Shown here: one piece after another, positions 1-8,133 of the stretch
How positions within the stretch are numbered: position 1 is the first letter of the stretch
Layout of the letters: each line of letters starts with the position of its first letter
Assembly (NCBI GenBank): GCA_038118725.1
Contig: JAYOIK010000007.1
Span: forward strand, 1-64,000
Direction: 5' to 3'
DNA: 64,000 bases
Origin: JADHLJ01 sp038118725
GTDB taxonomy: Bacteria > Pseudomonadota > Alphaproteobacteria > Thalassobaculales > Thalassobaculaceae
Program-made: the position numbers and the translations under genes
Notes under the pieces: model-generated
The model's database searches: none
The model's input: the letters and a program-made list of their open reading frames with translations, nothing else
Told to the model about the DNA's origin: nothing

Positions 1-12
1 AATCGATCAAGC

Positions 13-40
13 AAGTGGCGCTCCCTCGGGGGCGCCACTT
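13..40 (+). terminator. Hairpin, probable terminator of a gene left of the window
   Basis: A perfect 9-bp stem (AAGTGGCGC / GCGCCACTT) around a 10-nt loop is followed by a short T-containing stretch (cgcgttt). It would end transcription entering from the left edge. The T-tract is weak, so it may be a transcript-end hairpin only. Confidence 0.5.
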
Positions 41-134
41 CGCGTTTCAGGGGGAACCGACGTTGATCACCTCGCCTCAATGGCGTGATTGACAGTCAAT
101 TCGCTCCGTTTCGACGTGGTAAACACGTTTCCAG

Positions 135-2591
135 ATGCTTCCTAGGCACAAAATGACTCAGGACAAACAGGAAACCATAGCGTGTGCCGAGCTTTGCAAG
201 GCCGCGATCACCGCTGGGGATCTGGTTAAAGCCGGAAGATTGGCGCGCAAGCTCGCCACGTTGAGCCCCTCTTTCATGGAGCCTTATAATCTCCTAGGGA
301 ATATATCCATCCGCTCCCAAGATCTCGTGGCCGCGAAAGATTGGTTTAAGGTAGCCACCCTTGTAGACACCGAGAATTCAGCAGCCCCTTTGCTTAACCA
401 CGCCATGGCGTTGGAACTATCGGGCGAGGCGGAAAATGCATTGGCGTGCTACCGTCGGCTCCACGAAATTTATCCCGACAATCAAAAAGTCCGAGAAAAG
501 TTAGCCAAGGCACTTTTTAAGATTGTCGATTATGGCGCCTGCCTCAAGACACTCGACGGCACCCATGGTTTGGCTTTCGATCAGTACTACATGCGCGGCA
601 AGTGTCGACTAGAGTTGGGGCAAGCCGCAAAGGCGGTCGCGGATTTTCGCGAGGCGCTTAGACAACGTCCGGCCTACCCGGAAGCTTTCAGGGGGCTAGG
701 CCAAGGTCTGGCTCAGATTGGGCGTCATTCCGAAGCGTTGTCCATTCTTAACCCCATATTGGCGCAAAACCCGGCCGATCCGGATCTCAACTACACGCTC
801 GGGCGAATACAATTTGACTTGGGTGACTTGGAGGCCGCCAGGGATCATCTATTAGCCTCCCTCGACCAATCCGAGACACTTTTCCATGCAAACCGGCATC
901 TTGGAATCATCAACCGTCGACTTGGCGCGAAGGACGCCGCCGTTCACCACTTGAGCGCGGCCCTGGACCTTGATTCGGACGATTTTTTAACCTTCGACAA
1001 TTTAGGGGAGACATTGATGGAACTCGGTCGCAAGACCGAACTCAAGGATGTGGTTTCCAGGGTCTTGGACAAGGACCCCAAGAATCCCTCGATTTGGAAT
1101 AGTGGGGGCATTTTCCTCAAATCGGCGGATGAAGTTCCCTTGGGTATTGAGTACCTGAAAAAGGCGGCGAGAAAATTTCCCGACCAGCCCGTTATCCTCT
1201 TCAATCTCGCGCATATGATGAACGAGACCACTCTTGCCGAGGAGGCCGAGCCCTACGCGGTCCGTGCCCTTTTGCTCAAGCCGGACTACGCCAAGGCTTG
1301 GAACGCGCTCTGTGTCGCGCATTGCATGCCATACAAACATGAAGCCGCCCGCGTTGCGGTTGATCGCGCTCTATTGATCGACCCCAAGCTATCTTCCGCC
1401 TGGTTAAATGTCGGCGTCCTGGAACGATCCGCCAAACGGTTCGGCCACGCGATCGCGGCCATGCGGCGGGCTATCCAGATGAATGCCGCCGATACCACGG
1501 CGCAGACCAATCTCGCCTACGCTCTCTTGATGGCGGGAGAGATCGACACGGGTTTTCGGCAATACGATCAAAGATGGCACAACCCAAGTTTTCCGTCGGC
1601 GCGTCGTCCGTTCGCGCTGCGGATTTGGGAAGGCGAGAACCTGCCGCATCACGGCCTGCTAATCTACATGGAACAGGGAATGGGCGACGAGATAATGTTC
1701 GCCTGGTATATGCGCTACGTGGCCCAGCGCGCCGCCCATGTGATGGTCGAGTGTGATCATCGGCTCGTGACCCTGTTCCAAAGATCCTTCCCGAGTTTCC
1801 AGGTCGTCGCGCGGTTGCATCCCACCGACCCGATTACCACAGCCGGGAATCGAAAGTTCAAATCACCCGCGGGCCATGTGCCCAAGCATTTCTGGTTCGA
1901 AACCCGAGAGCACATGATGAAGATGTGGCCCGTCGCGACGCGCGCCATTTCTCGAACAAGCGGATACCTTAGGACAGACCCGGAGCGTCTGGCGCATTGG
2001 CGCGCTTATCTCGACTCCTTCGGCCCGGAGCGTCTGAAGGTCGGGATCTGTTGGCGAAGCAGCTATCACAATCGCGCCCGCGACCTGCAGTATCTCGCGC
2101 CCGAGGAAATCGGTCAGTGCTTCGATGAAAATTTCGTGGTTCTCAACCTTCAATATGATCACAAGGAAGAGGAAACCGACATCCTGGCCGAAGTTGGTGG
2201 ATCACGCGGGTATGAGTTCGTTACCCCGCCGGATATCGACCTAAAAGACGACCTAGACGATTTGACCGCGCTCTGCGAGGCCTGCGATATCGTCGTGACT
2301 CCCTTGATTTCAACCGCGTTCATGGCCGGCGCGGTCGGCACGCCGACATGGGTGTTTCGCGCCGCGGATTCCGGACGCATTTGGCAGCAACTTGGCGCGC
2401 CTTTCGTCCCATGGTTCCCCTCCATGCGACTTTTCTTTCGTTATCCGACACACCCCTGGTCCGAGACCATCGAGCGTATGCGCGGAGCACTCCATGAGGT
2501 CACGCGGATGGACCCGTCGGAATATCACACGGTGATCGACGTGGAGCCGGAAGTTGGACCACCCGACTGGGTTAAACAGGAAGCCGAGTGA
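135..2591 (+). CDS. TPR-repeat protein with glycosyltransferase-like C-terminal domain
   Basis: The protein has 818 residues. Roughly residues 10-460 are tandem tetratricopeptide repeats, with recurring A/L/G/Y spacing such as LNYTLGRIQFDLGDLEAA. Residues about 480-800 resemble the glycosyltransferase part of TPR proteins of the GT9/GT41-like superfamily: GLLIYMEQGMGDEIMF, then VGICWRSS, then a C-terminal VVTPLISTAFMAGAVGTPTW similar to the sugar-nucleotide region of heptosyltransferase-like enzymes. No signal peptide is visible, so it is probably cytoplasmic. Such proteins often glycosylate flagellin or envelope components, but the substrate here is unknown. ATG at 135 was kept; an in-frame ATG at 153 is a possible alternative, and neither has a strong ribosome binding site. 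It stands alone on the plus strand. Domain architecture is secure; function is inferred. Confidence 0.75.
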   Translation: MLPRHKMTQDKQETIACAELCKAAITAGDLVKAGRLARKLATLSPSFMEPYNLLGNISIRSQDLVAAKDWFKVATLVDTENSAAPLLNHAMALELSGEAENALACYRRLHEIYPDNQKVREKLAKALFKIVDYGACLKTLDGTHGLAFDQYYMRGKCRLELGQAAKAVADFREALRQRPAYPEAFRGLGQGLAQIGRHSEALSILNPILAQNPADPDLNYTLGRIQFDLGDLEAARDHLLASLDQSETLFHANRHLGIINRRLGAKDAAVHHLSAALDLDSDDFLTFDNLGETLMELGRKTELKDVVSRVLDKDPKNPSIWNSGGIFLKSADEVPLGIEYLKKAARKFPDQPVILFNLAHMMNETTLAEEAEPYAVRALLLKPDYAKAWNALCVAHCMPYKHEAARVAVDRALLIDPKLSSAWLNVGVLERSAKRFGHAIAAMRRAIQMNAADTTAQTNLAYALLMAGEIDTGFRQYDQRWHNPSFPSARRPFALRIWEGENLPHHGLLIYMEQGMGDEIMFAWYMRYVAQRAAHVMVECDHRLVTLFQRSFPSFQVVARLHPTDPITTAGNRKFKSPAGHVPKHFWFETREHMMKMWPVATRAISRTSGYLRTDPERLAHWRAYLDSFGPERLKVGICWRSSYHNRARDLQYLAPEEIGQCFDENFVVLNLQYDHKEEETDILAEVGGSRGYEFVTPPDIDLKDDLDDLTALCEACDIVVTPLISTAFMAGAVGTPTWVFRAADSGRIWQQLGAPFVPWFPSMRLFFRYPTHPWSETIERMRGALHEVTRMDPSEYHTVIDVEPEVGPPDWVKQEAE

Positions 2592-2595
2592 TCCT

Positions 2596-2614
2596 GGCGG
2601 CGCCGAACGCCGCC
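2596..2614 (+). terminator. GC-rich hairpin after the TPR gene
   Basis: A perfect 7-bp stem GGCGGCG / CGCCGCC with loop ccgaa lies 4 nt after the stop codon of the TPR gene. There is no T-tract, so it is only a weak candidate for transcript end formation. It also lies beyond the end of the minus-strand permease remnant. Confidence 0.3.
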
Positions 2615-2642
2615 GCCGTGATCATGTTGCCGACGCCCGGAT

Positions 2643-2906
2643 CTATTGATCGCCGAAACGTTCCTCCGGCAGGATCAGGTAAATCATTTCCGAAAAGTCC
2701 GGCGAGTTCGAGCCGAACCCGAATCCAGCCGCGCCGGCGACGATAATGGCGGGTGTGACATTCGATACGAACATCGCCAGGACATGTTGCACGCCCAGCG
2801 GGATCGCCTTTGCGAGTGGCGGCGTAAAATCGGGATCTCGCCGCTGTTCAGACGTGGCGAAGGAAGCATTGTCACTTATCGATAAGTCCCCCCTATACCA
2901 GGCCGC
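2643..2906 (-). pseudogene. Remnant of an NCS2 xanthine/uracil-type permease
   Basis: The minus strand encodes an uninterrupted 87-codon stretch between in-frame stops (TGA at 2907-2909 upstream, TAG at 2643-2645). Its middle reads PLAKAIPLGVQHVLAMFVSN, then VTPAIIVAGAAGFGFG and SNSPDFSEMIYL. That is the characteristic N-terminal region of NCS2 nucleobase permeases, normally about 450 residues or more. No ATG, GTG or TTG lies in frame before the recognisable homology. After MIYL the sequence jumps to ILPEERFGDQ and stops, which may be the original C-terminal tail joined by a large internal deletion (inference). It sits 17 nt beyond the end of allA, in the same orientation, where a purine transporter gene would be expected. 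It therefore looks like a decayed urate/xanthine permease of this operon. Confidence 0.7.
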
Positions 2907-2923
2907 TCACCTGTCCGGCCGAT

Positions 2924-3409
2924 TCATTCTGTTATCTCATAGGCTTCTTCGAACCAGTGCTCTTCCAGATTGTTTCCCGCGCCAATGCGGTCCACCACGG
3001 CGAACAGAGCCGGCTCGGCAAGTGGTGTCAGAACACCGTGCCAGGTGTTGCGATGGAAATTCACACCCTTGCCCGACGGCACCCGGAATGCGACCGGCAC
3101 CCCAGGCGCACCGCCATTGTCGGGCGCGACGATCACCAGAAACGGATCGGCGGTCATGGGAATGAAGGCCTGCGAGCCAAGCGGATGCCGCTCCATCATC
3201 TCTAGTCGATAGGGCAAGGATCGGGGTACGGCCTTGAACAGGCTGATCCCCGCGCGACCCTCCGTGAAGTCGAGGCGCGCGAGATCATGGTGCCTGCCGC
3301 AAAATCCTTGATTGATAATTTGGTCGGGTTGGTCCTTGAGCGCGATCACATCGCCAAAAGCCGCGAAAGCCTCGGCGCTCAGACCCGAGATCCTGACGCG
3401 GCCGGCCAT
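2924..3409 (-). CDS. allA: Ureidoglycolate lyase
   Basis: This 161-residue protein matches ureidoglycolate lyase (releases urea and glyoxylate from ureidoglycolate), a cupin-fold enzyme of about 160-170 residues. Visible family features are the N-terminal AFAAFGDVI, the central MMERHPLGSQAFIPM and the C-terminal NFHRNTWHGVLTPL with its conserved histidines. The start was set at ATG 3409 because its A is the last base of the upstream allE stop codon (TGATG overlap) and the family begins here; an upstream extension would run into allE. It is the last intact gene of the minus-strand purine operon puuE-allE-allA and performs the terminal urea-releasing step. Confidence 0.9.
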   Translation of the reverse strand: MAGRVRISGLSAEAFAAFGDVIALKDQPDQIINQGFCGRHHDLARLDFTEGRAGISLFKAVPRSLPYRLEMMERHPLGSQAFIPMTADPFLVIVAPDNGGAPGVPVAFRVPSGKGVNFHRNTWHGVLTPLAEPALFAVVDRIGAGNNLEEHWFEEAYEITE

Positions 3410-4275
3410 CACCGACCCGCGCCCGACAGGCTCAACTTCGGATGCCTGTTCATGTCCTTGTAAAGGAGGTAGCGAAACCGCCCCGGCCCACCGGCGTAGC
3501 AAGCTTGCGGGCAAAACGCGCGCAGCCACATGAAATCACCGGCCTCGACCTCGACCCAATCCGCGTTAAGGCGATAAACGCCCTTTCCCTCCAGCACATA
3601 GAGGCCATGCTCCATGACATGGGTCTCAACGAAAGGTATCACGGCGCCCGGCTCGAAAGTGACGATTGTGACATGCATGTCGTGACGCATGTCGCCGGGA
3701 TCGACAAAGCGCGTGGTGGCCCAGCGCCCGTCCGTATCCGGCATGACCGTCGGCGCTATCTCCGCTTCGTTGGTGACGAAGGCTTCCGGAACCTCCAGCC
3801 CCTCGACCGCTTCATAGGCCTTGCGAATCCAGTGAAAACGCGTGATCTCCTTGCCCGCGTTATGCACCGTGTAGCGGGTTCCGGGGGGAATGAACGCAAA
3901 ACCGCCGGGAGACATCCGATGTTCTTCCCCCGCGAGGGTCAAAGTCAGCTCGCCCTCAACCACGAAAAACACGGCTTCGGCTTGCGCGTCCGGTTCCGGC
4001 GTCTCGCTGCCGCCGCCCGGCGCGACTTCCATTATGTATTGCGAAAAGGTCTCCGCGAATCCAGAGAGTGGCCGGGCGAGAATCCAGGCCCTGGTACCGG
4101 TCCAGAACGGAAACTGGCTGGTGACGATGTCGCGCATCACCCCGCGCGGGATCACCGCGTAGGCATCCGTGAAGATCGCGCGTCCGGTCAACAAATCGGT
4201 CTGGTCGGGGTGACCACCTGTCGGAGCGTAATAGGTCCGGGTCGCGCCGGGTCGTGAGATGGGGGCTGTACTCAT
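3409..4275 (-). CDS. allE: (S)-ureidoglycine aminohydrolase, bicupin
   Basis: The protein has 288 residues and two cupin halves, as in AllE/YlbA/UGHY enzymes, which hydrolyse (S)-ureidoglycine to ureidoglycolate and ammonia in a Mn-dependent reaction. Visible motifs are RTYYAPTGGHP near the N-terminus, PGTRYTVHNAGKE in the first cupin and VETHVMEHGLYVLEGKG with clustered His/Glu ligands in the second. The start is ATG 4275, overlapping the stop of the upstream puuE fusion gene as ATGA; a TTG six bases further upstream is less likely. It overlaps allA downstream by one base, so the three genes are almost certainly translationally coupled. Confidence 0.92.
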   Translation of the reverse strand: MSTAPISRPGATRTYYAPTGGHPDQTDLLTGRAIFTDAYAVIPRGVMRDIVTSQFPFWTGTRAWILARPLSGFAETFSQYIMEVAPGGGSETPEPDAQAEAVFFVVEGELTLTLAGEEHRMSPGGFAFIPPGTRYTVHNAGKEITRFHWIRKAYEAVEGLEVPEAFVTNEAEIAPTVMPDTDGRWATTRFVDPGDMRHDMHVTIVTFEPGAVIPFVETHVMEHGLYVLEGKGVYRLNADWVEVEAGDFMWLRAFCPQACYAGGPGRFRYLLYKDMNRHPKLSLSGAGR

Positions 4276-5693
4276 GGGCAAAACATCTCCAGTAGTCGAA
4301 GCATGGCGATCCGCTCGACCTGTCGGCAGGCTTCGGTGAATTCCGCGTCGCGATCATTGCCGAGGCGCCGCCCGAAGGCCGCAAGGATCCCGGCCTTGTC
4401 GTGGTCACGCACAGCGATGATGAAGGGAAATCCGAATTTTTCAACGTAGCAGGCATTAAGGTCCGTGAAGGCGGCGCGCTCTTCGTCGGTCAACGCGTCC
4501 AGACCCGCTGATGCCTGCTCGCTGGTCGAGGCCGCCGTCAGGCGTTTCGCCGCGGCGAGTTTTCCGGCGAGGTCGGGATGCGCCCTCAGTACCTCCAGGC
4601 GCTCGTCATCCCGCACGCTTCGAAAAACGCGCGCCAGCGCTCCGTGTACGCCAATCGCGCAATCATGAGCCGGGCCAAGCTCCAAACCATGGGCCCGTTC
4701 GGCGATCCATGGCGAATGTTCGAAAACGCCGCCGAACTTTTCCACGAACGCCGACTTCTTCAAGGTCGAAGGCCTCGGCCCGGGCTGGGGAGCGGGATGC
4801 ACGCGCGCCCAATGCTCGGCGATGTCGATGCGCCTAGGAAACCAGACATCGGCATGTGAGCGGGCGTAATCGATAAACCGCCGCAGCGCCATGATCCGAC
4901 CGGGGCGACCGATGAGCCGGCAGTGCAGACCGACGGACATCATTTTCGGCGCTCCCGCCCGGCCTTCCGCGAGCAGCGCGTCGAAGCCGTCCCTCAGATA
5001 CGCTAGGAACTGATCACCGGAATTGAACCCCTGCGCCGAGGCGAAGCGCATGTCGTTCGCATCCAGAGTATAGGGGATCATCAGAAGCGGTTCGCTGGAG
5101 CCGGTATACCAATAGGGCAGATCGTCGGCATAGACATCCGAGCAATAGGCGAAGCCGCCGCGTTCCGCGACCAGATCAACCGTGTTGTCCGAGCATCGAC
5201 CAGTATACCAGCCCCGGGGCCGGGAACCGGTGACCTCGGCATGCAAGGCGATCGCCTGTTCCATATGGGCTTGTTCCTCATCCCTCGGAACATCTCGGTA
5301 GTCGATCCATTTCAGTCCATGGCTGGCGATTTCCCACTCCGCGTCCAACATGGCCTGGACCTGTACCGGCGAGCGCGCCAGGGCCGTCGCCACGCCATAG
5401 ACCGTGACCGGGATCTCATTCTCCGTGAAAAGCCGATGGAGGCGCCAGAACCCGGCCCGAGCGCCGTATTCGTATATCGACTCCATGTTCCAATGACGCT
5501 GGCCGGGCCAAGGCGTCGCGCCGACAATCTCCGACAAGAATGCCTCGGACGCGGCGTCGCCATGAAGAACGCAGTTTTCGCCGCCCTCTTCGTAGTTCAC
5601 CACGAACTGCACGGCGATGCTGGCCCGGTTCGGCCATTCGGGATCGGGCGGGCAAGCGCCGTGGCCGAGCATGTCGCGTAGATAGCGTTGCAC
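4272..5693 (-). CDS. puuE: Bifunctional allantoinase (PuuE) - OHCU decarboxylase fusion
   Basis: The 473-residue product joins two enzymes. Residues 1 to about 305 are a polysaccharide-deacetylase-fold, cofactor-independent allantoinase: FVVNYEEGGENCVLHGDAAS, RHWNMESIYEYGARAGFWRL and the SHGLKWIDYRDV motif. Residues about 310-470 are 2-oxo-4-hydroxy-4-carboxy-5-ureidoimidazoline decarboxylase: AFVEKFGGVFEHSPWIAERA, LRAHPDLAGKLA and KFGFPFIIAV. One chain thus makes (S)-allantoin from OHCU and hydrolyses it to allantoate. The start is GTG 5693, which gives the family N-terminus MQRYLRDMLGHG. Its stop overlaps the allE start. No gene for the preceding step (5-hydroxyisourate hydrolase) or the following one (allantoate amidohydrolase) is present in this cluster. 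Confidence 0.93.
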   Translation of the reverse strand: MQRYLRDMLGHGACPPDPEWPNRASIAVQFVVNYEEGGENCVLHGDAASEAFLSEIVGATPWPGQRHWNMESIYEYGARAGFWRLHRLFTENEIPVTVYGVATALARSPVQVQAMLDAEWEIASHGLKWIDYRDVPRDEEQAHMEQAIALHAEVTGSRPRGWYTGRCSDNTVDLVAERGGFAYCSDVYADDLPYWYTGSSEPLLMIPYTLDANDMRFASAQGFNSGDQFLAYLRDGFDALLAEGRAGAPKMMSVGLHCRLIGRPGRIMALRRFIDYARSHADVWFPRRIDIAEHWARVHPAPQPGPRPSTLKKSAFVEKFGGVFEHSPWIAERAHGLELGPAHDCAIGVHGALARVFRSVRDDERLEVLRAHPDLAGKLAAAKRLTAASTSEQASAGLDALTDEERAAFTDLNACYVEKFGFPFIIAVRDHDKAGILAAFGRRLGNDRDAEFTEACRQVERIAMLRLLEMFCP

Positions 5694-5794
5694 TCATCAA
5701 TCTCCCGGTATGGCGCGCCACCCTATTGATAAGTTAAATAACCCGCCTTGATTTTCAAAAAATCTTTGAAGGACATCCTTGCACGCCGCCTTGA

Positions 5795-6745
5795 CTAAGC
5801 CGGCACGCCATCTCTCCGAGGCTCGGTGGGTTTTCCCTCGAGATCACGCAGCATCCGGCGACAGTGATCGGTCATGAAGTCGATGAACCGCCGGATCTTC
5901 GGGTCCTGATAGCGCTTATGGGGGTAAAGACAGGCGAACTGAACCGATGTCGGTGGCGTTTCCGTTGCCACGGGTATGAGGGTTCCGGCGTTCAGATATT
6001 CGGCGACCTCGAAAACCGGTTTGTTGATAACGCCGCGACCATCCAACGCCCAGCCGGTCAGAACATCGCCGTCATCGGACTCGAACGGCCCCGACACGGC
6101 GTACTTCCTCAGCCCACCATCGGTCATCAAGGTCCATTCCGGCTCTGGTGTTCCCGGATACCGCAAGAGCAGACAATCATGCCGGTCCTCGACCAATTCG
6201 GCGCCGTCGCGCGGCATGCCGCGTTTTTCGACATAGCGCGGCGCGGCACAGAGCACGCGAGGACACTCGGCGATGGCCCTCACCCTCAAGGAGGAATCCT
6301 CCAGCGTCCCAAGAAAGAATGCGACGTCCAACCCTTCGGCGGGCATATCGACGCGTCGATCGGTTAAGCGCAAACGAACATCGATCCTGGGATAGGTATC
6401 CTTGAACACCGGCACAATCGGCGAGATGAAGCGCTTGCCGATACCGAGGGGCGCGGCGACATGGATCGTACCTTGTGGGTCCTTGGTAACGTCGGCGACC
6501 CTAGCCTCGACCTCCTCGATCGCCTCCAGGACCTTGATCGCGCCCTCATAAAAAATCAGACCCTGCTCGGTCGCCCTCAGATTCCGAGTGGTCCGATTGA
6601 ATAGGCGGACCCCGAGATGCTTTTCGAGCGCCGAGATGCGGCTCGACGCGACCGCCGGCGACACGCGCTGGTCGCGCGCCGCGGCGGACATGCCACCGAG
6701 TTCATGCACGCGGACGAACATCCGGATGTTGGTCAGATAGGCCAT
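5795..6745 (-). CDS. LysR-family transcriptional regulator, probably of purine catabolism
   Basis: This is a 316-residue LysR-type regulator. Residues 1-60 form the winged helix-turn-helix, with FVRVHELGGMSAAARDQRVS and VASSRISALEKHLGVRLF. The rest is the periplasmic-binding-like effector domain, visible in GTIHVAAPLGIGKRFI and the C-terminal KIRRFIDFM. ATG 6745 was chosen because it starts the canonical MAYLTNIRMFVRV; the frame stays open 16 codons further but the family does not extend there. It lies between puuE and the divergent puuD, so control of both urate genes is the natural inference. The co-inducer cannot be told from sequence. Confidence 0.88.
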   Translation of the reverse strand: MAYLTNIRMFVRVHELGGMSAAARDQRVSPAVASSRISALEKHLGVRLFNRTTRNLRATEQGLIFYEGAIKVLEAIEEVEARVADVTKDPQGTIHVAAPLGIGKRFISPIVPVFKDTYPRIDVRLRLTDRRVDMPAEGLDVAFFLGTLEDSSLRVRAIAECPRVLCAAPRYVEKRGMPRDGAELVEDRHDCLLLRYPGTPEPEWTLMTDGGLRKYAVSGPFESDDGDVLTGWALDGRGVINKPVFEVAEYLNAGTLIPVATETPPTSVQFACLYPHKRYQDPKIRRFIDFMTDHCRRMLRDLEGKPTEPRRDGVPA

Positions 6746-6854
6746 TGGAAAGAGTGTGCGATTATATGGGAAAAATTGGAAGTGCTCCGACATTATCGGT
6801 ATTTTCCAAAAAACGAATCCGGTCCAAGGTCACACCACGTCACGGGAGTGTGGG
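6746..6854 (+). promoter_or_regulatory. Divergent control region between the LysR gene and puuD
   Basis: This 109-bp gap separates two divergently transcribed genes and is clearly more AT-rich than its flanks. It contains the inverted words TTGGAA (6776-6781) and TTCCAA (6804-6809), and between them CCGA-cattat-CGG-like symmetry (6788-6800). LysR regulators usually bind such interrupted dyads between their own gene and the target. No -10/-35 boxes could be assigned with confidence. Confidence 0.4.
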
Positions 6855-8108
6855 ATGTTCGAAGCCGCGATCGACTCGGTAATCCTGATGGACTGGTTGT
6901 CCTTCGCGGCGCGATGGGTGCATGTCATCACCGCGATCGCCTGGATCGGCTCATCCTTCTATTTCATTGCCTTGGATCTGAGCCTTCGCAAGGCGCCCGG
7001 CATTCCCGAGGGCGCGCATGGCGAGGAGTGGCAGGTTCATGGCGGCGGCTTCTATCACATCCAGAAATACCTGGTGGCGCCGGAACGGCTGCCTGAGCAT
7101 CTGACCTGGTTCAAATGGGAGAGCTACGCGACCTGGGCGTCCGGGTTCGCGATGATGTGCATCGTCTATTATCTCGGCGCGGATCTCTATCTCGTTGATC
7201 CCGCGGTCATGGAACTGGAGGCGTGGCAGGCCATCGCGATTTCCGTCGGCTCAATCGCTTTCGGTTGGATCGCCTATGATCTGATCTGCAAGAGCCGTTT
7301 CGGCGACGACAACACGCGGTTGATGCTGTTTCTCTATGTCGTTCTGGTGGCAATGGCATGGGGCTATACCCAGGTTTTCACGGGCCGCGCCGCCCTGGTG
7401 CATCTCGGCGCCTTCACCGCGACGATCATGTCCGCCAACGTCTTTTTCATCATCATCCCAAACCAGAAGATCGTCGTCGCGGACCTCAAGGCCGGACGCA
7501 TGCCGGACGCGAAATACGGCCACATCGCCAAACAACGCTCGACCCATAACAACTATCTCACCCTGCCCGTCATCTTCCTGATGCTATCGATCCATTACCC
7601 ATTGGCTTTCGCGACGGAATACAATTGGCTGATCGCCAGCCTGGTGTTTTTGATGGGGGTGACCATCCGGCATTTCTTCAACACCATGCACGCGGGCAAG
7701 GGCAGACCCATCTGGACCTGGTTCGCGACAGCGGTGCTTTTCGCGGCGATTATCTGGATTTCCAGCCTGCCCCCGAGCGATCCTACCGAGGAGACGGAGC
7801 AACAAGGCTCAAGCCTGACACCCGCGCAGCAACGCTTCGTGGAGGCCAAGAACTACGAATCCATCCAAGACATCATCGCCGGACGATGCTCCATGTGCCA
7901 CGCGACCGAGCCGGCCTGGGAGGGGATCATCCGGGCGCCGAACGGGGTCATCCTGGAAACCGACCAACAGATCGCCGCGCGCGCGAAAGAGATCTATCTG
8001 CATTCCGGTTTCACCAACGCGATGCCGCCGGCCAATGTGTCCTATATGGAACCGGAGGAACGGGCGTTGATTCGGCAATGGTATCGCGCCGGAGCGGCGG
8101 GATCGTAG
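6855..8108 (+). CDS. puuD: Membrane urate hydroxylase with C-terminal cytochrome c domain
   Basis: The 417-residue protein matches PuuD, a membrane-bound urate oxidase that converts urate to 5-hydroxyisourate and passes electrons to its own heme c. Residues 1 to about 305 contain about eight hydrophobic segments with family sequence such as VHVITAIAWIGSSFYFIALD, GGGFYHIQKY and NNYLTLPVIFLMLSIH. The C-terminal about 90 residues are a cytochrome c with the heme motif CSMCH and a candidate distal Met in NAMPPANVSYM. ATG 6855 gives the family N-terminus MFEAAIDS; upstream codons overlap the regulatory region. It is divergent from the LysR gene, convergent with the DeoR-type gene 25 bp downstream, and feeds the puuE-allE-allA operon. 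Confidence 0.94.
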   Translation: MFEAAIDSVILMDWLSFAARWVHVITAIAWIGSSFYFIALDLSLRKAPGIPEGAHGEEWQVHGGGFYHIQKYLVAPERLPEHLTWFKWESYATWASGFAMMCIVYYLGADLYLVDPAVMELEAWQAIAISVGSIAFGWIAYDLICKSRFGDDNTRLMLFLYVVLVAMAWGYTQVFTGRAALVHLGAFTATIMSANVFFIIIPNQKIVVADLKAGRMPDAKYGHIAKQRSTHNNYLTLPVIFLMLSIHYPLAFATEYNWLIASLVFLMGVTIRHFFNTMHAGKGRPIWTWFATAVLFAAIIWISSLPPSDPTEETEQQGSSLTPAQQRFVEAKNYESIQDIIAGRCSMCHATEPAWEGIIRAPNGVILETDQQIAARAKEIYLHSGFTNAMPPANVSYMEPEERALIRQWYRAGAAGS

Positions 8109-8133
8109 GCGCCGCCATCGTTGGCAACGGATT

